From NCBI RefSeq assembly GCF_000173415.1, contig NZ_ABXW01000005.1:1-53685 (forward strand): a stretch of DNA of 53,685 bases. Reading direction: 5' to 3'. Below are positions 1-9,597 of the stretch, in pieces. Position numbers and translations under genes: made by a program. The notes beneath the pieces are model-generated. The model was not told where the DNA came from and did not search any database. It saw nothing but the letters and a program-made list of their open reading frames with translations. Position 1 is the stretch's first letter. Each line of letters opens with the position of its first letter. Source of the DNA: Providencia alcalifaciens DSM 30120. GTDB lineage: Bacteria; Pseudomonadota; Gammaproteobacteria; Enterobacterales; Enterobacteriaceae.

Positions 1-364
1 AGTCATGGGGCACTCAAATGGAAGAGAGCCAGCTTATTTTTCGGGGGGCCCATTATCATGAAAAGTCACTGTGATCCCAGCTATAAAAAACCAGCAAAAA
101 CCACTATTCTTATAATTGATTAAAATTAATAATCGTTTATTGAAACTAATTGATTATCATTTGAACATCCAACTTGTTATTTATACTTTATTTTTTGTTT
201 AGATCAGTCTTCGTTATTTATCGATGTAAAATATAATAGGTAAATATTGTTAAATTGATGTTTCATTTTATTCTTCTTATACTATTAAAAATGGTTATTT
301 TTAAGCAATTAAGATATTAGGTTGTTAAATCTAGTAACTACATAGATGAATATTCATCAAACGG
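1..364. other. Left-edge region without a confident gene
   Basis: The first 120 bases are open in plus frame 1 and end at a TAA at 121-123. They could be the C-terminus of a gene starting outside the window, but the 40 residues resemble no family I recognise. From about 100 to 364 the DNA is very AT-rich with no convincing frame, and probably holds the promoter of the small membrane protein that follows. Confidence 0.3.
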
Positions 365-373
365 GTGGGTTAT

Positions 374-799
374 ATGAATAAAATGAAAAGTACGAATAGC
401 CAGATTTTAGAGCAGATTATTTCTGTCAATAAACAGCAAGAAAACGAGTTTAACAATGGGCAAGATGGTGCCATCATTCTTTCACTTTTAGTGATGTTTT
501 TTGTACCTTTCTCGTTGCTAGTTATGATAAAAAACCATTTAGGATTAGAGAATAACGCGATAGCAATTATCGCTGTTGTTGCTTTAAGTCTTGGGATTGC
601 AGCAGGTTTATATAAGACGTTTAAAGTCGGTATTAAATTTGTAGATAAACGCCCTACGCTTGAACAGTTACTTTCCCGCTATACGCCTAAAGATAAAGTT
701 GAATATCAAAAACTGATGTCTGCAAAGCAAAGTCAGCCACAAGATTTTTATTCTTTGATAGAGGATTGGTTATCAATAGAAAAACGGGCTGCTATTTAA
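374..799 (+). CDS. Small membrane protein of unknown function
   Basis: About 141 residues. Two hydrophobic stretches are visible, near residues 35-52 and 60-79, separated by a short charged loop, so this is probably a two-pass inner-membrane protein with both ends on the same side. The C-terminal half is charged and helical-looking, with an acidic and aromatic end. The frame also opens with a GTG at 365, but the ATG at 374 behind a G-rich stretch is the more natural start. I do not recognise the family. It stands alone, converging on actP, with which it shares a terminator hairpin. No function can be assigned. Confidence 0.6.
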   Translation: MNKMKSTNSQILEQIISVNKQQENEFNNGQDGAIILSLLVMFFVPFSLLVMIKNHLGLENNAIAIIAVVALSLGIAAGLYKTFKVGIKFVDKRPTLEQLLSRYTPKDKVEYQKLMSAKQSQPQDFYSLIEDWLSIEKRAAI

Positions 800-819
800 T
801 AAGTTGATTTATACAAAAG

Positions 820-847
820 AAAAGCGACTCATTGGAGTCGCTTTTTT
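820..847. terminator. Bidirectional terminator between the small membrane gene and actP
   Basis: Perfect 7-bp stem GCGACTC/GAGTCGC with an ATTG loop, preceded by an A run and followed by six T. The A and T runs extend the stem and give a T tract on either strand, so it can end both converging transcripts. Confidence 0.85.
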
Positions 848-863
848 GTTTTCAGAGGAGAAA

Positions 864-2513
864 CTAGTGAGATTTGCCTTGCTCGATACCTAAGCCAATT
901 TGCGAGCGTACAAACTGCTCTTTGAAACGTGCTCTTTCCATTTTGCCTCTTTCTGAATGGTCGGTAACTGAGAATAACCATGAAGCAAAGAATGCGACAA
1001 TTAATGAGAAGAATGCAGGGTATTCATAAGGGTAAATTGGTTTTTCATGATGAAGAATAGTCACCCAGATTGTTGGGCCTAAGATCATGAGTACGACTGC
1101 GGTAATCAAGCCTAACCAACCACCTGCAAGCGCACCCCGAGTGGTTAACTTGCTCCAATACATTGATAGCAAGATAATTGGGAAGTTACAGCTTGCCGCG
1201 ATAGAGAAGGCCAAGCCAACCATGAAGGCAATATTTTGTTTCTCGAACAAAATCCCTAACCCAATCGCTACAAAACCGAGGATCACCACGGTAATTTTTG
1301 ATACGCGCAATTCATCGCGCTCATCGGCTTTACCATTTTTAATCGCCATCGCATACAGGTCGTGGGAAACCGCAGACGCACCCGCCAACGTTAAACCAGC
1401 AACAACCGCGAGAATAGTGGCAAAAGCAACCGCAGAGATAAACCCAAGGAAGAAGTTTCCACCGACGGCATCAGCGAGGTGTACCGCTGCCATGTTGGTT
1501 CCACCGATTAAAGCGCCAGCGGCATCTTTAAAGTCAGGGTTTGAGCTAACCAGAACGATAGCCCCGAAACCGATGATAAATGTCAGAATGTAGAAGTAAC
1601 CGATGAATCCAGTCGCGTAGAATACGCTCTTGCGTGCTTCTTTTGCGTCACTAACGGTGAAGAAGCGCATGATGATGTGAGGTAAACCTGCTGTACCGAA
1701 CATCAAGGCTAACCCAAGAGACAAGGCGGATATTGGGTCAGAAACCAGTCCTCCGGGGCTCATAATGGCGATACCATTTTTATGTACTTCAACGGCTTCT
1801 TTAAATAACGTATTGAAGTTGAAGCCGACATGTTTCATGACCATAACCGCCATGAAGGTTGCACCTGCTAGTAGTAAAATGGCTTTGATTATCTGTACCC
1901 ATGTGGTTGCGAGCATCCCGCCGAATAGCACATACAGCACCATCAATATCCCAACAATCACGACAGCAATGTGGTAGTTAAGCCCAAATAATAACTCAAT
2001 CAGCTTTCCTGCCCCAACCATCTGAGCGATTAGGTACAGCGCCACAACCACCAAGGAACCCATTGCAGACAGAATGCGGATAGGTCTTTGTTGTAATCGA
2101 TATGAAGCCACATCCGCGAAAGTATAGCGACCTAAATTTCGTAAGCGCTCGGCAATTAAGAACAGAATAATTGGCCAGCCAATTAAAAAACCGATGGAGT
2201 AGATAAGCCCATCGTATCCTGAAGTATAAACCAGTGCGGAGATCCCCAAGAATGAGGCTGCGGACATAAAGTCACCCGCAATCGCCATTCCATTTTGGAA
2301 ACCTGTAATTTTTCCGCCAGCGGTATAGTAATCAGAGCGAGAGCGAGTTCTTTTTGAAGCCCAGTAAGTGATGTAGAGCGTAAAGCCAACAAACAGTAAG
2401 AACATCACGATTGCTTGAATATTGACAGGTTGACGCTCAACATTGCCTGTCAGGGCATCAGCGAGCGCCATTGATGAGGTGAAAAACAGAATAAGCGAGA
2501 GCAAGACTTTCAT
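864..2513 (-). CDS. actP: Cation/acetate symporter ActP
   Basis: 549 residues, the same length as E. coli ActP. It is a sodium:solute symporter (SSS) family permease that imports acetate and related short carboxylates with a cation across the inner membrane. A signal-like N-terminus ends near residue 19, and about 13 hydrophobic segments follow from residue 33 onward. The start overlaps the end of yjcH by 4 bp, showing translational coupling. Together with acs upstream it forms the acetate-scavenging operon: ActP brings acetate in and Acs activates it. Nothing looks broken. Confidence 0.95.
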   Translation of the reverse strand: MKVLLSLILFFTSSMALADALTGNVERQPVNIQAIVMFLLFVGFTLYITYWASKRTRSRSDYYTAGGKITGFQNGMAIAGDFMSAASFLGISALVYTSGYDGLIYSIGFLIGWPIILFLIAERLRNLGRYTFADVASYRLQQRPIRILSAMGSLVVVALYLIAQMVGAGKLIELLFGLNYHIAVVIVGILMVLYVLFGGMLATTWVQIIKAILLLAGATFMAVMVMKHVGFNFNTLFKEAVEVHKNGIAIMSPGGLVSDPISALSLGLALMFGTAGLPHIIMRFFTVSDAKEARKSVFYATGFIGYFYILTFIIGFGAIVLVSSNPDFKDAAGALIGGTNMAAVHLADAVGGNFFLGFISAVAFATILAVVAGLTLAGASAVSHDLYAMAIKNGKADERDELRVSKITVVILGFVAIGLGILFEKQNIAFMVGLAFSIAASCNFPIILLSMYWSKLTTRGALAGGWLGLITAVVLMILGPTIWVTILHHEKPIYPYEYPAFFSLIVAFFASWLFSVTDHSERGKMERARFKEQFVRSQIGLGIEQGKSH

Positions 2514-2821
2514 TTTTCTACCTCTTTTAAGATTTCGGCGGTTAAGCGGTCAAATTCACTGTTAGCACGGATGACATACAAACCCGTTAAGATAAACGAG
2601 ATTACAATCAGCCCAACACCCACAGGAATACCGCGGGTGATGTAGGAACCTTCAGCAATTGGGGTACCTAGCCAGCTTGGATCAAACGCGATAAGAAAGA
2701 TAAAACCAACATACAGAACTAACGTTATTGCAGATAACAACCATGAAAAGCGACTACGTTTTCTCACTAATTCTTGAAAGAGAGGGTTCGCCTCGACCTT
2801 TTCGTAAGCAGTAGCATTCAT
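2510..2821 (-). CDS. yjcH: DUF485 membrane protein YjcH
   Basis: 103 residues with two membrane helices, near residues 28-47 and 64-84, and a charged C-terminal tail. It belongs to the DUF485 family, whose genes habitually lie between acs and actP. Its exact role is unknown, and partnership with the ActP permease is inferred from conserved linkage. The stop overlaps the actP start by 4 bp. An AGGAG-like site (on the minus strand, 2823-2830) precedes the start codon. About 200 bp separate it from acs, and these contain a stem-loop. Confidence 0.92.
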   Translation of the reverse strand: MNATAYEKVEANPLFQELVRKRSRFSWLLSAITLVLYVGFIFLIAFDPSWLGTPIAEGSYITRGIPVGVGLIVISFILTGLYVIRANSEFDRLTAEILKEVEK

Positions 2822-2968
2822 CAGAGTTCTCCTCTGTTATTGTATTATTGGCATACTCTGATAGCTCAAAAGGCGGATTTTAGGGCGACACATGGCTACC
2901 CAAGGAATTAACTGGGTATTCGGTCAGACTCTATTTCTGCTGATTGAGTGATGCTGAGTATTGATTTT

Positions 2969-2988
2969 AGGTCGCCCGTAGGCGACCT
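2969..2988. repeat. Hairpin in the acs-yjcH gap
   Basis: AGGTCGCC and GGCGACCT form a perfect 8-bp stem around CGTA. Read in the operon's direction (minus strand) it is followed by AAAA rather than T, so it is not a classical terminator. An mRNA-stabilising or processing hairpin between acs and yjcH is a reasonable guess. Confidence 0.5.
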
Positions 2989-3025
2989 GTAGTGCCATGA
3001 GCTATCTACACAACTATTTATATAG

Positions 3026-4981
3026 CTACGAGATACTCATTGACTGTTTTTCTTCGAGCAGTTTTTCGACAACACCTGGATCTGCCAGTGTGGAAGTATC
3101 TCCAAAATTACTGGTATCACCTGATGCAATTTTTCGTAGGATACGGCGCATGATCTTACCGGAACGCGTTTTCGGTAAAGAATCTGTCCAATGTAAAACG
3201 TCTGGTGTGGCAATCGGGCCAATTTCTTTACGAACCCAATTACGCACTTCAGTGTACAACTCTGGGGATGGTTCTTCGCCAGAGATCAAGGTTACATAGG
3301 CGTAGATCGCCTGACCTTTGATACTGTGAGGAATACCTACCACTGCAGCTTCAGCAACTTTCGGATGTGAAACGAGAGCTGATTCAATTTCCGCTGTCCC
3401 TAATCGGTGACCTGAGATATTGAGTACGTCATCAACACGACCCGTGATCCAGTAATAGCCATCTTCATCACGACGCGCACCATCACCACTAAAGTACATG
3501 CCTTTAAACGTGGAGAAATAAGTTTGCTCGAAACGCTCATGATCACCAAACAGAGTTCGTGCTTGACCTGGCCATGAGTCTACGATGACTAAGTTACCTT
3601 CGGTTGCACCCTCGATAGGCTCACCAAGGTTATCTACCAATGCAGGACGAACACCAAAGAATGGTAGTGTTGCAGAACCTGGTTTCAACATAGTTGCCCC
3701 CGGCAGAGGCGTAATCATGAAGCCGCCTGTTTCTGTTTGCCACCATGTATCCACAACAGGGCAACGGCTGTTCCCCATTTTCTTGTAGAACCATTCCCAC
3801 GCTTCTGGGTTAATAGGCTCACCGACCGATCCTAAAATCCGTAAAGAATCACGTTGAGTACCTTCAATCGCTTTATCACCTTCAGCCATCAGTGCACGGA
3901 TAGCGGTTGGTGCGGTATAAAGAATATTGACTTGGTGTTTATCAACGACTTGTGCCATACGGTTAACTGCCGGATAGTTTGGCACACCTTCAAACATTAA
4001 GGTTTTTGCACCATTGGATAGCGGTCCATAAAGCAGGTAGCTATGACCCGTAACCCAGCCCACATCCGCCGTACACCAGTAGACTTCATTTTCATGATAA
4101 TCAAAGGTGTATTTGAATGTCAGCGTGGCATAGACCAGATAACCGCCCGTAGTATGGAGAACCCCTTTAGGTTTACCAGTTGAGCCGGAAGTGTAGAGAA
4201 TAAACAACGGATCTTCTGCATTGATCTCTTCCGGTGGGCAATCCGCGCTGACACCTTGGATAACGTCGTGCCACCAAAGATCACGACCTTCAACCCAGCT
4301 TGGTGCATTACCTGTACGGCGATAAACAATCACATTGGCGACCGTAGTCACTTGTGGATTTTGCAATGCGTCATCAACATTCTTTTTCAACGGAATGGCT
4401 CGACCGGCACGCAAGCCTTCATCGGAGGTGATGATAAGCTTAGCTTTACAGTCAATAACACGCCCAGAAACAGCTTCAGGTGAGAACCCAGCAAAGATGA
4501 CAGTATGGATAGCACCAATACGTGCACACGCCAGCATTGCTACCGCTGCTTCAACCACCATTGGCATATAGATAGCGACGACATCACCTTTACGGATACC
4601 TTGCTTCTTCAGGACGTTTGCGAATTGGCACACATCATGGTGCAGTTCACGGTAAGTGATATTTTTTGATTGGGTTGGGTCATCGCCTTCCCAGATGATA
4701 GCGGTTTGATCTCCTCGAGTGGCGAGGTGACGATCTAAGCAGTTGGCACTCAGGTTTAGGGTGCCATCTTCAAACCAGCGAATGTTCACGTGTCCGGGAT
4801 CGAATGAAGTATTTTTCACCCGAGTGTAAGGTTTAATCCAATCAACGATTTTCCCTTTTTCGCCCCAAAATCCTTCGGGGTCTTGAATCGAGCGTTGGTA
4901 CTCATCGTTATACTGTTGTTCGTTTATCAGGGCATTTTTAGCAATATTAGCAGGAACGGGATGTTTAGTTATTTGTGTCAT
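3026..4981 (-). CDS. acs: Acetyl-CoA synthetase
   Basis: 651 residues against 652 in E. coli. It is an AMP-forming acyl-adenylate enzyme of the cytoplasm that turns acetate, ATP and CoA into acetyl-CoA. The adenylate-binding loop [11 protein letters not shown] lies near residue 265. The C-terminal SGK motif places the catalytic, acetylation-regulated lysine at residue 609, as in the family. It is the first gene of acs-yjcH-actP and is divergent from sodA across 396 bp. The start ATG follows a minus-strand AGGAGATAAT-type site. In relatives this promoter is CRP-activated; I could not identify a convincing CRP site by eye. Confidence 0.97.
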   Translation of the reverse strand: MTQITKHPVPANIAKNALINEQQYNDEYQRSIQDPEGFWGEKGKIVDWIKPYTRVKNTSFDPGHVNIRWFEDGTLNLSANCLDRHLATRGDQTAIIWEGDDPTQSKNITYRELHHDVCQFANVLKKQGIRKGDVVAIYMPMVVEAAVAMLACARIGAIHTVIFAGFSPEAVSGRVIDCKAKLIITSDEGLRAGRAIPLKKNVDDALQNPQVTTVANVIVYRRTGNAPSWVEGRDLWWHDVIQGVSADCPPEEINAEDPLFILYTSGSTGKPKGVLHTTGGYLVYATLTFKYTFDYHENEVYWCTADVGWVTGHSYLLYGPLSNGAKTLMFEGVPNYPAVNRMAQVVDKHQVNILYTAPTAIRALMAEGDKAIEGTQRDSLRILGSVGEPINPEAWEWFYKKMGNSRCPVVDTWWQTETGGFMITPLPGATMLKPGSATLPFFGVRPALVDNLGEPIEGATEGNLVIVDSWPGQARTLFGDHERFEQTYFSTFKGMYFSGDGARRDEDGYYWITGRVDDVLNISGHRLGTAEIESALVSHPKVAEAAVVGIPHSIKGQAIYAYVTLISGEEPSPELYTEVRNWVRKEIGPIATPDVLHWTDSLPKTRSGKIMRRILRKIASGDTSNFGDTSTLADPGVVEKLLEEKQSMSIS

Positions 4982-5377
4982 ATTATTATCTCCTTGCAGA
5001 TGTTAATAGTATGTCAAAAATCGGTTAACTGAAGTATGGCGGGTTATTTTGTTTTTCTTTTGCGCGGAAGATCACGTATTAATAGTAATGGGATTTGCAG
5101 TATGATCATTTGATGCTAAATCCATGATTGAAATAAAAATTCAAAAATATAACTAACATTGGAATTAAAGAAAAACAAAGACGAACTATAGTGGTATTAG
5201 TTACTGAATAAACTCGTGATGATAGCCGATGGAAAAATCCACAGAATTCACATGGATATGATAATGATTTTCATTAACACTAAAATAACTATAATGGTTG
5301 CGTGGTTACAAACACGCAGTTACTGAAATCCTAATTCAGTCTGTGAGATAGAAAAGAAGTCACTGGAGGCTAACAAT
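4982..5377. promoter_or_regulatory. Divergent acs/sodA promoter region
   Basis: 396 bp between the two divergent starts. The sodA-proximal part holds a strong Fur box at 5260-5278 and the sodA ribosome site GGAGG shortly before 5378. The acs-proximal part has no clear CRP palindrome that I can see. Confidence 0.6.
5260..5278. promoter_or_regulatory. Fur box upstream of sodA
   Basis: The 19-mer starting GATAATGATTTTCATT matches the classical Fur consensus (GATAATGATAATCATTATC) at 16 of 19 positions. It ends 99 bp before the sodA ATG. Iron repression of sodA by Fur is known in E. coli, so the site fits expected regulation. Confidence 0.85.
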
Positions 5378-6004
5378 ATGAGTTACACATTACCTGCTTT
5401 ACCTTATGCTTATGATGCGCTGGAACCTCATTTTGATAAACAAACCATGGAAATCCATCACACCAAGCACCACCAAACCTACGTGAATAACACCAACACA
5501 GCATTAGAAAAATTACCTGAGCTTGCAGGTCTAGATATCGATGTATTAATTCAAAAATTAGATCAAATTCCTGCCGATCAACGTACTTTCGTACGTAACA
5601 ACGCGGGCGGACACTCAAACCATAGCCTGTTCTGGAAAGGCTTAAAACTAGGCACAGAACTGAATGGCGAGTTGAAAGTCGCGATTGAGCGTGATTTTGG
5701 CAGCGTTGATGCGTTTAAAGACCTTTTTGAAAAAGCAGCGGCTTCCCGTTTTGGTTCTGGTTGGGCATGGCTGGTATTAAAAGATGATGGTAAGTTGGCG
5801 GTGGTCTCCACTGCAAACCAAGATAACCCATTGATGGGTGAAGCTATCTCTGGCGCTTCGGGCTATCCAATCCTTGGTTTAGATGTTTGGGAACATGCTT
5901 ATTACCTGAAATATCAAAACCGCCGTCCAGATTACATCAAGGCATTCTGGTCAGTTGTGAACTGGGATGAAGCAGCAAAACGCTTCGCAGAAAAAACCAA
6001 ATAA
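5378..6004 (+). CDS. sodA: Superoxide dismutase, Mn type
   Basis: 208 residues, very close to E. coli SodA. It converts superoxide to hydrogen peroxide and oxygen in the cytoplasm. The four metal ligands are in place: His27, His82, Asp169 and His173. The STANQDNPL context, with its glutamine at residue 148, is typical of the Mn rather than the Fe enzyme. A GGAGG site sits about 9 bases before the ATG. The upstream Fur box implies induction when iron is scarce, when a manganese enzyme is useful. A strong terminator follows, so it is probably monocistronic. Confidence 0.97.
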   Translation: MSYTLPALPYAYDALEPHFDKQTMEIHHTKHHQTYVNNTNTALEKLPELAGLDIDVLIQKLDQIPADQRTFVRNNAGGHSNHSLFWKGLKLGTELNGELKVAIERDFGSVDAFKDLFEKAAASRFGSGWAWLVLKDDGKLAVVSTANQDNPLMGEAISGASGYPILGLDVWEHAYYLKYQNRRPDYIKAFWSVVNWDEAAKRFAEKTK

Positions 6005-6031
6005 GATTTTTGATTAATCAAATTTTCGCTT

Positions 6032-6059
6032 AACGCGGTTCTTCAGAGCCGCGTTTTTT
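6032..6059 (+). terminator. sodA terminator
   Basis: Inverted repeat AACGCGGTTCT/AGAGCCGCGTT with a two-base loop and one G-T pair, running into TTTT. It lies 28 bp after the sodA stop. Confidence 0.85.
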
Positions 6060-6147
6060 GTTTTTGTCTTGGGGATAACGTTGTTATCTCTATGGTCATT
6101 CTTTATGATGAAAACTCGTTCAGATGGGTTCATTAGGGAGCCAAACC

Positions 6148-6828
6148 GTGCAGATACATCCTCAAGTTTTTATTGGTACCATTCAAAGCACTGCCCATTG
6201 TGGTGTGAGTGCTATTCATAAGCGAGCTGCGGATGGGGTATTAACCTTAAATAGTTTAGGAATTGAAGGGGATGAACAAGCAGAAACGCGTTTTCACGGT
6301 GGACCTGATAGAGCGCTATGCCATTACCCGCAAGAACATTATGAATTTTGGCGACAGCGATACCCACAATTAGAGGATTTATTCCTTCCTTCTGCTTTTG
6401 GTGAAAACTTATCCACTCAAGGAATGACTGAAGAAAATGTCTTTATCGGTGATATCTATGCTTGGGGTGATGCACGTATTCAAATCACTCAACCCCGTTC
6501 CCCTTGCTATAAACTAAATGGATTAACGGGAGTGGAAAACTTTGCTCAGGTCATGCAAGACGAAGGTCGCTGTGGCTGGTTGTATCGTGTAATCAAAGGT
6601 GGCAGTGTAAGCGCAGAGACGCCTCTGAGGCTCCTTAGCCGTAATAGTGATGTTTCTCTGCAAGAAGCCATCATGATTGCGTTCCATGCACCGTATGACG
6701 AAGAACTGTATCAGCGGTTGCTCTCAGCTGCGGGGCTATCGGCGAGCTGGAGCCTGACGATGCAAAATCGCTTAGAGCATCATAAGATTGAAGAATTTAG
6801 CCATCGGTTATTTGGTCGACGTCACTGA
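6148..6828 (+). CDS. yiiM: MOSC-domain protein YiiM
   Basis: About 227 residues from the GTG at 6148. The frame also has an ATG at 6124, but AGGGAG at 6135-6140 is correctly spaced for the GTG, and E. coli YiiM is similarly short. It has a MOSC molybdenum-cofactor-binding domain, with GDEQAE and HGGPDRALCHYP motifs and the conserved cysteine in RSPCYKLN, followed by a C-terminal helical (3-alpha) domain. The family takes part in molybdenum-dependent detoxification of N-hydroxylated bases such as 6-hydroxylaminopurine. It lies just after sodA, near which E. coli also carries yiiM. A LysR regulator follows 35 bp later on the same strand. Confidence 0.9.
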   Translation: MQIHPQVFIGTIQSTAHCGVSAIHKRAADGVLTLNSLGIEGDEQAETRFHGGPDRALCHYPQEHYEFWRQRYPQLEDLFLPSAFGENLSTQGMTEENVFIGDIYAWGDARIQITQPRSPCYKLNGLTGVENFAQVMQDEGRCGWLYRVIKGGSVSAETPLRLLSRNSDVSLQEAIMIAFHAPYDEELYQRLLSAAGLSASWSLTMQNRLEHHKIEEFSHRLFGRRH

Positions 6829-6863
6829 TTATTTACCCGCCAGATTCGAATGGAGGAAAACGC

Positions 6864-7769
6864 ATGCAGTACGATTTAAATGACCTCTACTATTTTGTTA
6901 AAGTTGTTGAATATGGTGGTTTTTCTCAGGCGGGTGCAGCGTTAGGCATTCCAAAATCCAAGTTGAGCCGCCGTATTGCAGACTTAGAACAAAAACTAAA
7001 TGTCTCTTTGATTTACCGCTCAACTCGGCAATTTCATGTAACTGAAATTGGACAAGTTTTTTATCAGCAATGTAAGAATGTGGTGGAAGAAGCGGATATT
7101 GCTCACGAGCTGATCTGTTCAGTTCAAACTCACCCAAAAGGGACGATAAAACTCTCCTGCCCAGTGACTTTATTACAGGTATATTTGCAAGATACATTGA
7201 TTGATTTTATGGCGAAATACCCAGATATCGATGTGCAAATTCTCGCGGTAAATCGTCCTGTTGATGTCATTAGTGAAGGGCTGGATTTAGCGCTGCGAGT
7301 ACGTTCGCTCCCCCTTGATGATTCAGGGTTGATGATGAAAGTGCTGGGGTATTCTCGGCGAATTTTAATTGCAAGCCCAAGCTTATTTAACGAAAAAGGT
7401 TACCCTTCAACGCCAGAGCAGCTGGTGGATTATCCTATTCTCGCCAATACTGAGCATTCCCAGCGTTATACACTTTCATTGAAAAACAGCGATGATCTTA
7501 GTGTGACGGTTCATGTGACCCCAAAATTGGCAACGACTGATATTTTGACATTGTACCGGGCAGCAGTAAAAGGGTTAGGTATTGCTCGTTTGCCACAGGG
7601 CGTGGTTGAAAAAGAGCTAAAAAGAGGGGAGCTGGTTGAGGTGCTGCCTCATTGGCAGTTTCCTGAAGATATTATTCATGCCGTATACCCATCGCGTAAA
7701 GGGCTGTTACCCGCAGTACAGCTATTTTTAACGTACTTAGCGGAAAATATGGTGGCAGGAGAAAAATAA
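6864..7769 (+). CDS. LysR-family transcriptional regulator
   Basis: 301 residues. An N-terminal winged helix-turn-helix covers roughly residues 5-62, including FSQAGAALGIPKSKLSRRI as the DNA-reading helix. A substrate-binding-like effector domain follows (about 90-295). A GGAGG-type site precedes the ATG. It converges with a pirin gene, an arrangement recalling the E. coli yhaJ/yhaK pair, so control of the pirin is plausible but unproven. The long palindrome at 8786-8815 upstream of the pirin is a candidate operator. The effector is unknown. Confidence 0.9.
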   Translation: MQYDLNDLYYFVKVVEYGGFSQAGAALGIPKSKLSRRIADLEQKLNVSLIYRSTRQFHVTEIGQVFYQQCKNVVEEADIAHELICSVQTHPKGTIKLSCPVTLLQVYLQDTLIDFMAKYPDIDVQILAVNRPVDVISEGLDLALRVRSLPLDDSGLMMKVLGYSRRILIASPSLFNEKGYPSTPEQLVDYPILANTEHSQRYTLSLKNSDDLSVTVHVTPKLATTDILTLYRAAVKGLGIARLPQGVVEKELKRGELVEVLPHWQFPEDIIHAVYPSRKGLLPAVQLFLTYLAENMVAGEK

Positions 7770-7797
7770 TGTCCTCTGAAAATTCAGAGGACATTAT
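7766..7797. terminator. Hairpin between the converging LysR and pirin genes
   Basis: Perfect 15-bp stem (ATAATGTCCTCTGAA and its complement) around AA. It starts inside the LysR stop codon and ends just before the pirin stop at 7800. Neither strand has a long T tract, but its position between convergent genes suggests bidirectional termination. Confidence 0.7.
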
Positions 7798-7799
7798 GA

Positions 7800-8678
7800 T
7801 TAGCTGGCATTAGGGATGCGCCCAAACTTGCCACTATTGAAATCATTAATTGCTTCATTGATTTCTTGGCTCGTATTCATGACAAATGGACCATATCCCA
7901 CCACTGGCTCATCGATAGGATCACCGCTGAGCAGTAGCACTAAAGCCTCATCGGTAGTGGCTTCTAACAGCACATTGCTATCTGTAGCATCCAAAATCAT
8001 CAATTCGCCTTCATTCAATGCGGTATGCCCATCCACAAAGAGACTGCCTTTGAGCATGACCAATCCAACGTTACGACCTGATTTAGTCGGTAACCCTATG
8101 ACCTTGCCTTTATTTAAACGCAGATCCCACACATCAAGGGCGGTAAATGTGCGTGCGGCACCCGTGTTTCCTAAATAATCACCGGCAATGACTCGTAACG
8201 TACCTGCTTCATTCGCGAGGCTAATGGTTGGAATGGTATCGCTCGCCAATAACTGGTATCCCGGTGCGGCAAGTTTATCTTTAGCGGGTAAATTAACCCA
8301 CAGTTGCACCATATCTAAGGTTCCGCCATTTTTCATAAAGTTATCAGACTGATATTCTTGATGAAGTATTCCTGATGCAGCGGTCATCCATTGCACATCG
8401 CCTGGACCAATCACGCCACCTTCACCCGTAGAGTCGTGGTGAGCGACTTCGCCGTCATATACGATGGTGACGGTTTCAAAGCCTTTATGCGGATGCTCGC
8501 CAACACCACGATTATCCCCTTCAGATGCAGGGAATGGGTGCGGACCCGCTCTATCCAACAGTAAAAATGGGTTCAAGTATTTCCCGTGATTGTTGTAGCT
8601 AAACATCGAGCGAACAGGGAAACCATCACCAACCCAGTGGCTACGTGGGGATTGATAAATACCAATAATCTTTTTCAT
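7800..8678 (-). CDS. Pirin family protein
   Basis: 292 residues, the full pirin length with two cupin halves. The metal ligands expected for pirins and quercetin-dioxygenase-like members are visible as His62, His64, His106 and Glu108. Bacterial pirins bind iron; some cleave quercetin and others modulate central metabolism, and the substrate here cannot be told. It is transcribed toward the LysR gene. Its start region contains a striking 30-bp palindrome 108-137 bp upstream. A second, shorter pirin relative (yhhW) lies at 28331-29029, so the window carries two subfamilies. Confidence 0.9.
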   Translation of the reverse strand: MKKIIGIYQSPRSHWVGDGFPVRSMFSYNNHGKYLNPFLLLDRAGPHPFPASEGDNRGVGEHPHKGFETVTIVYDGEVAHHDSTGEGGVIGPGDVQWMTAASGILHQEYQSDNFMKNGGTLDMVQLWVNLPAKDKLAAPGYQLLASDTIPTISLANEAGTLRVIAGDYLGNTGAARTFTALDVWDLRLNKGKVIGLPTKSGRNVGLVMLKGSLFVDGHTALNEGELMILDATDSNVLLEATTDEALVLLLSGDPIDEPVVGYGPFVMNTSQEINEAINDFNSGKFGRIPNAS

Positions 8679-8785
8679 GGTGTGACTCCAAACTGGTTTT
8701 ATAAACAGATCAGCTCTATGAACTCATCATTTCGATGAACTAATAATAGAAGAGCTAAAGCTGGGTGAGTAGAGGCAAAAATAGG

Positions 8786-8815
8786 TTTGATTGTTCTGAA
8801 AATAGAACAATCAAA
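8786..8815. promoter_or_regulatory. 30-bp palindrome in the pirin/lipoprotein divergent region
   Basis: Two perfect 12-bp arms, TTTGATTGTTCT and AGAACAATCAAA, separated by GAAAAT. The site is in the 296-bp gap between two divergent starts, so it looks like an operator, for example for the neighbouring LysR protein, rather than a terminator. No regulator assignment is certain. Confidence 0.6.
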
Positions 8816-8974
8816 GCATTGATAAGTGAGTTGAATGTGGGTTTCTAGTATGCTTCGGATTAGCCAAAATCGGAGCGTTCCTCTTCATTTATTCATCTTA
8901 AACATGAACGATCAGGAATACTAAATAGGTATGATGTCTCCGTGTGAACCCGTGATTCCGTTAAAAGGATTGTT

Positions 8975-9520
8975 ATGAAAACTATTAATATCGCTATGGC
9001 ATTTTCTATTGCCTTTATGTTATCTGGATGCCTTTCTCAACCCGCACCTCAGTATGATAACAATGGCATCCAGTTAGAAGAGTTTAAAGAGCTAGAAAGC
9101 TTGAGAATGCCAGAGCTGAACATTCCTGAAGGGGCGCCGGATGGGGACTATATCGAACGTTATGGAAATGGTGCCATTCAGTTTAAATCGTGGGTGAAAA
9201 ACAACTGCTTAGATAAGAGCATTACGGTTTATTATAAAAACGGTCAGCCAAAAATGTTTATTCCGATAAAAGATTGCAAAGTAGATGGCGTCATTAAGTC
9301 TTACCATCCTAATGGGAATTTAGATACTGAGATGGGATATAGCAATGACAGGCTAAACGGCGATTATAAATCCTACTACGATACACCGAAAAATAATCTG
9401 CATCTTAAAACGAGTTTTGTGAATGGGGCCGCCGAAGGTGTTCTTGAAGAGCGCGGACAGGATGGCGAGCTATTAAAGCAGGGGCTGATTAAAGACGGTA
9501 AGTTGTATACTGTGAAGTAA
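8975..9520 (+). CDS. Lipoprotein with MORN-like repeats
   Basis: 181 residues. A lipoprotein signal peptide ends in LSGC with the lipidated cysteine at residue 19. The mature part has repeated Y-x-N-G blocks (YYKNGQPK, YHPNGNLD, LNGDYKSYY) typical of MORN_2/YwqK-like proteins. These proteins are often called antitoxins in databases, but no toxin gene lies next to this one and I would not assign that role. It is expected at a membrane facing the periplasm. An AAGGA site sits about 8 bases before the ATG. It is followed directly by a terminator, so it is a single-gene unit. Confidence 0.8.
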   Translation: MKTINIAMAFSIAFMLSGCLSQPAPQYDNNGIQLEEFKELESLRMPELNIPEGAPDGDYIERYGNGAIQFKSWVKNNCLDKSITVYYKNGQPKMFIPIKDCKVDGVIKSYHPNGNLDTEMGYSNDRLNGDYKSYYDTPKNNLHLKTSFVNGAAEGVLEERGQDGELLKQGLIKDGKLYTVK

Positions 9521-9538
9521 GTGGACTACAGATAAAAT

Positions 9539-9575
9539 AAAAGCCAATTAACCGTGAGTGAGTTATTGGCTTTTT
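9539..9575. terminator. Terminator between the lipoprotein gene and trpS
   Basis: AAAGCCAAT and ATTGGCTTT form a stem around a 15-16 base loop and run into TTTTT on the plus strand. The mirrored A run allows function for trpS on the minus strand too. Confidence 0.75.
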
Positions 9576-9597
9576 GCTATTGAATAGCGATGTACGA

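Noticed and set aside
1-123. Partial CDS at the left edge
   Set aside because: Open for 40 codons only, with no recognisable family and no supporting context; could be chance.
1087-1593. 168-residue plus-strand frame inside actP
   Set aside because: Antisense shadow of a conserved coding gene, with no ribosome site and low-complexity residues.
8975-9520. MORN-repeat lipoprotein as antitoxin of a toxin pair
   Set aside because: No toxin-like gene beside it; the label is a database habit for this repeat type.
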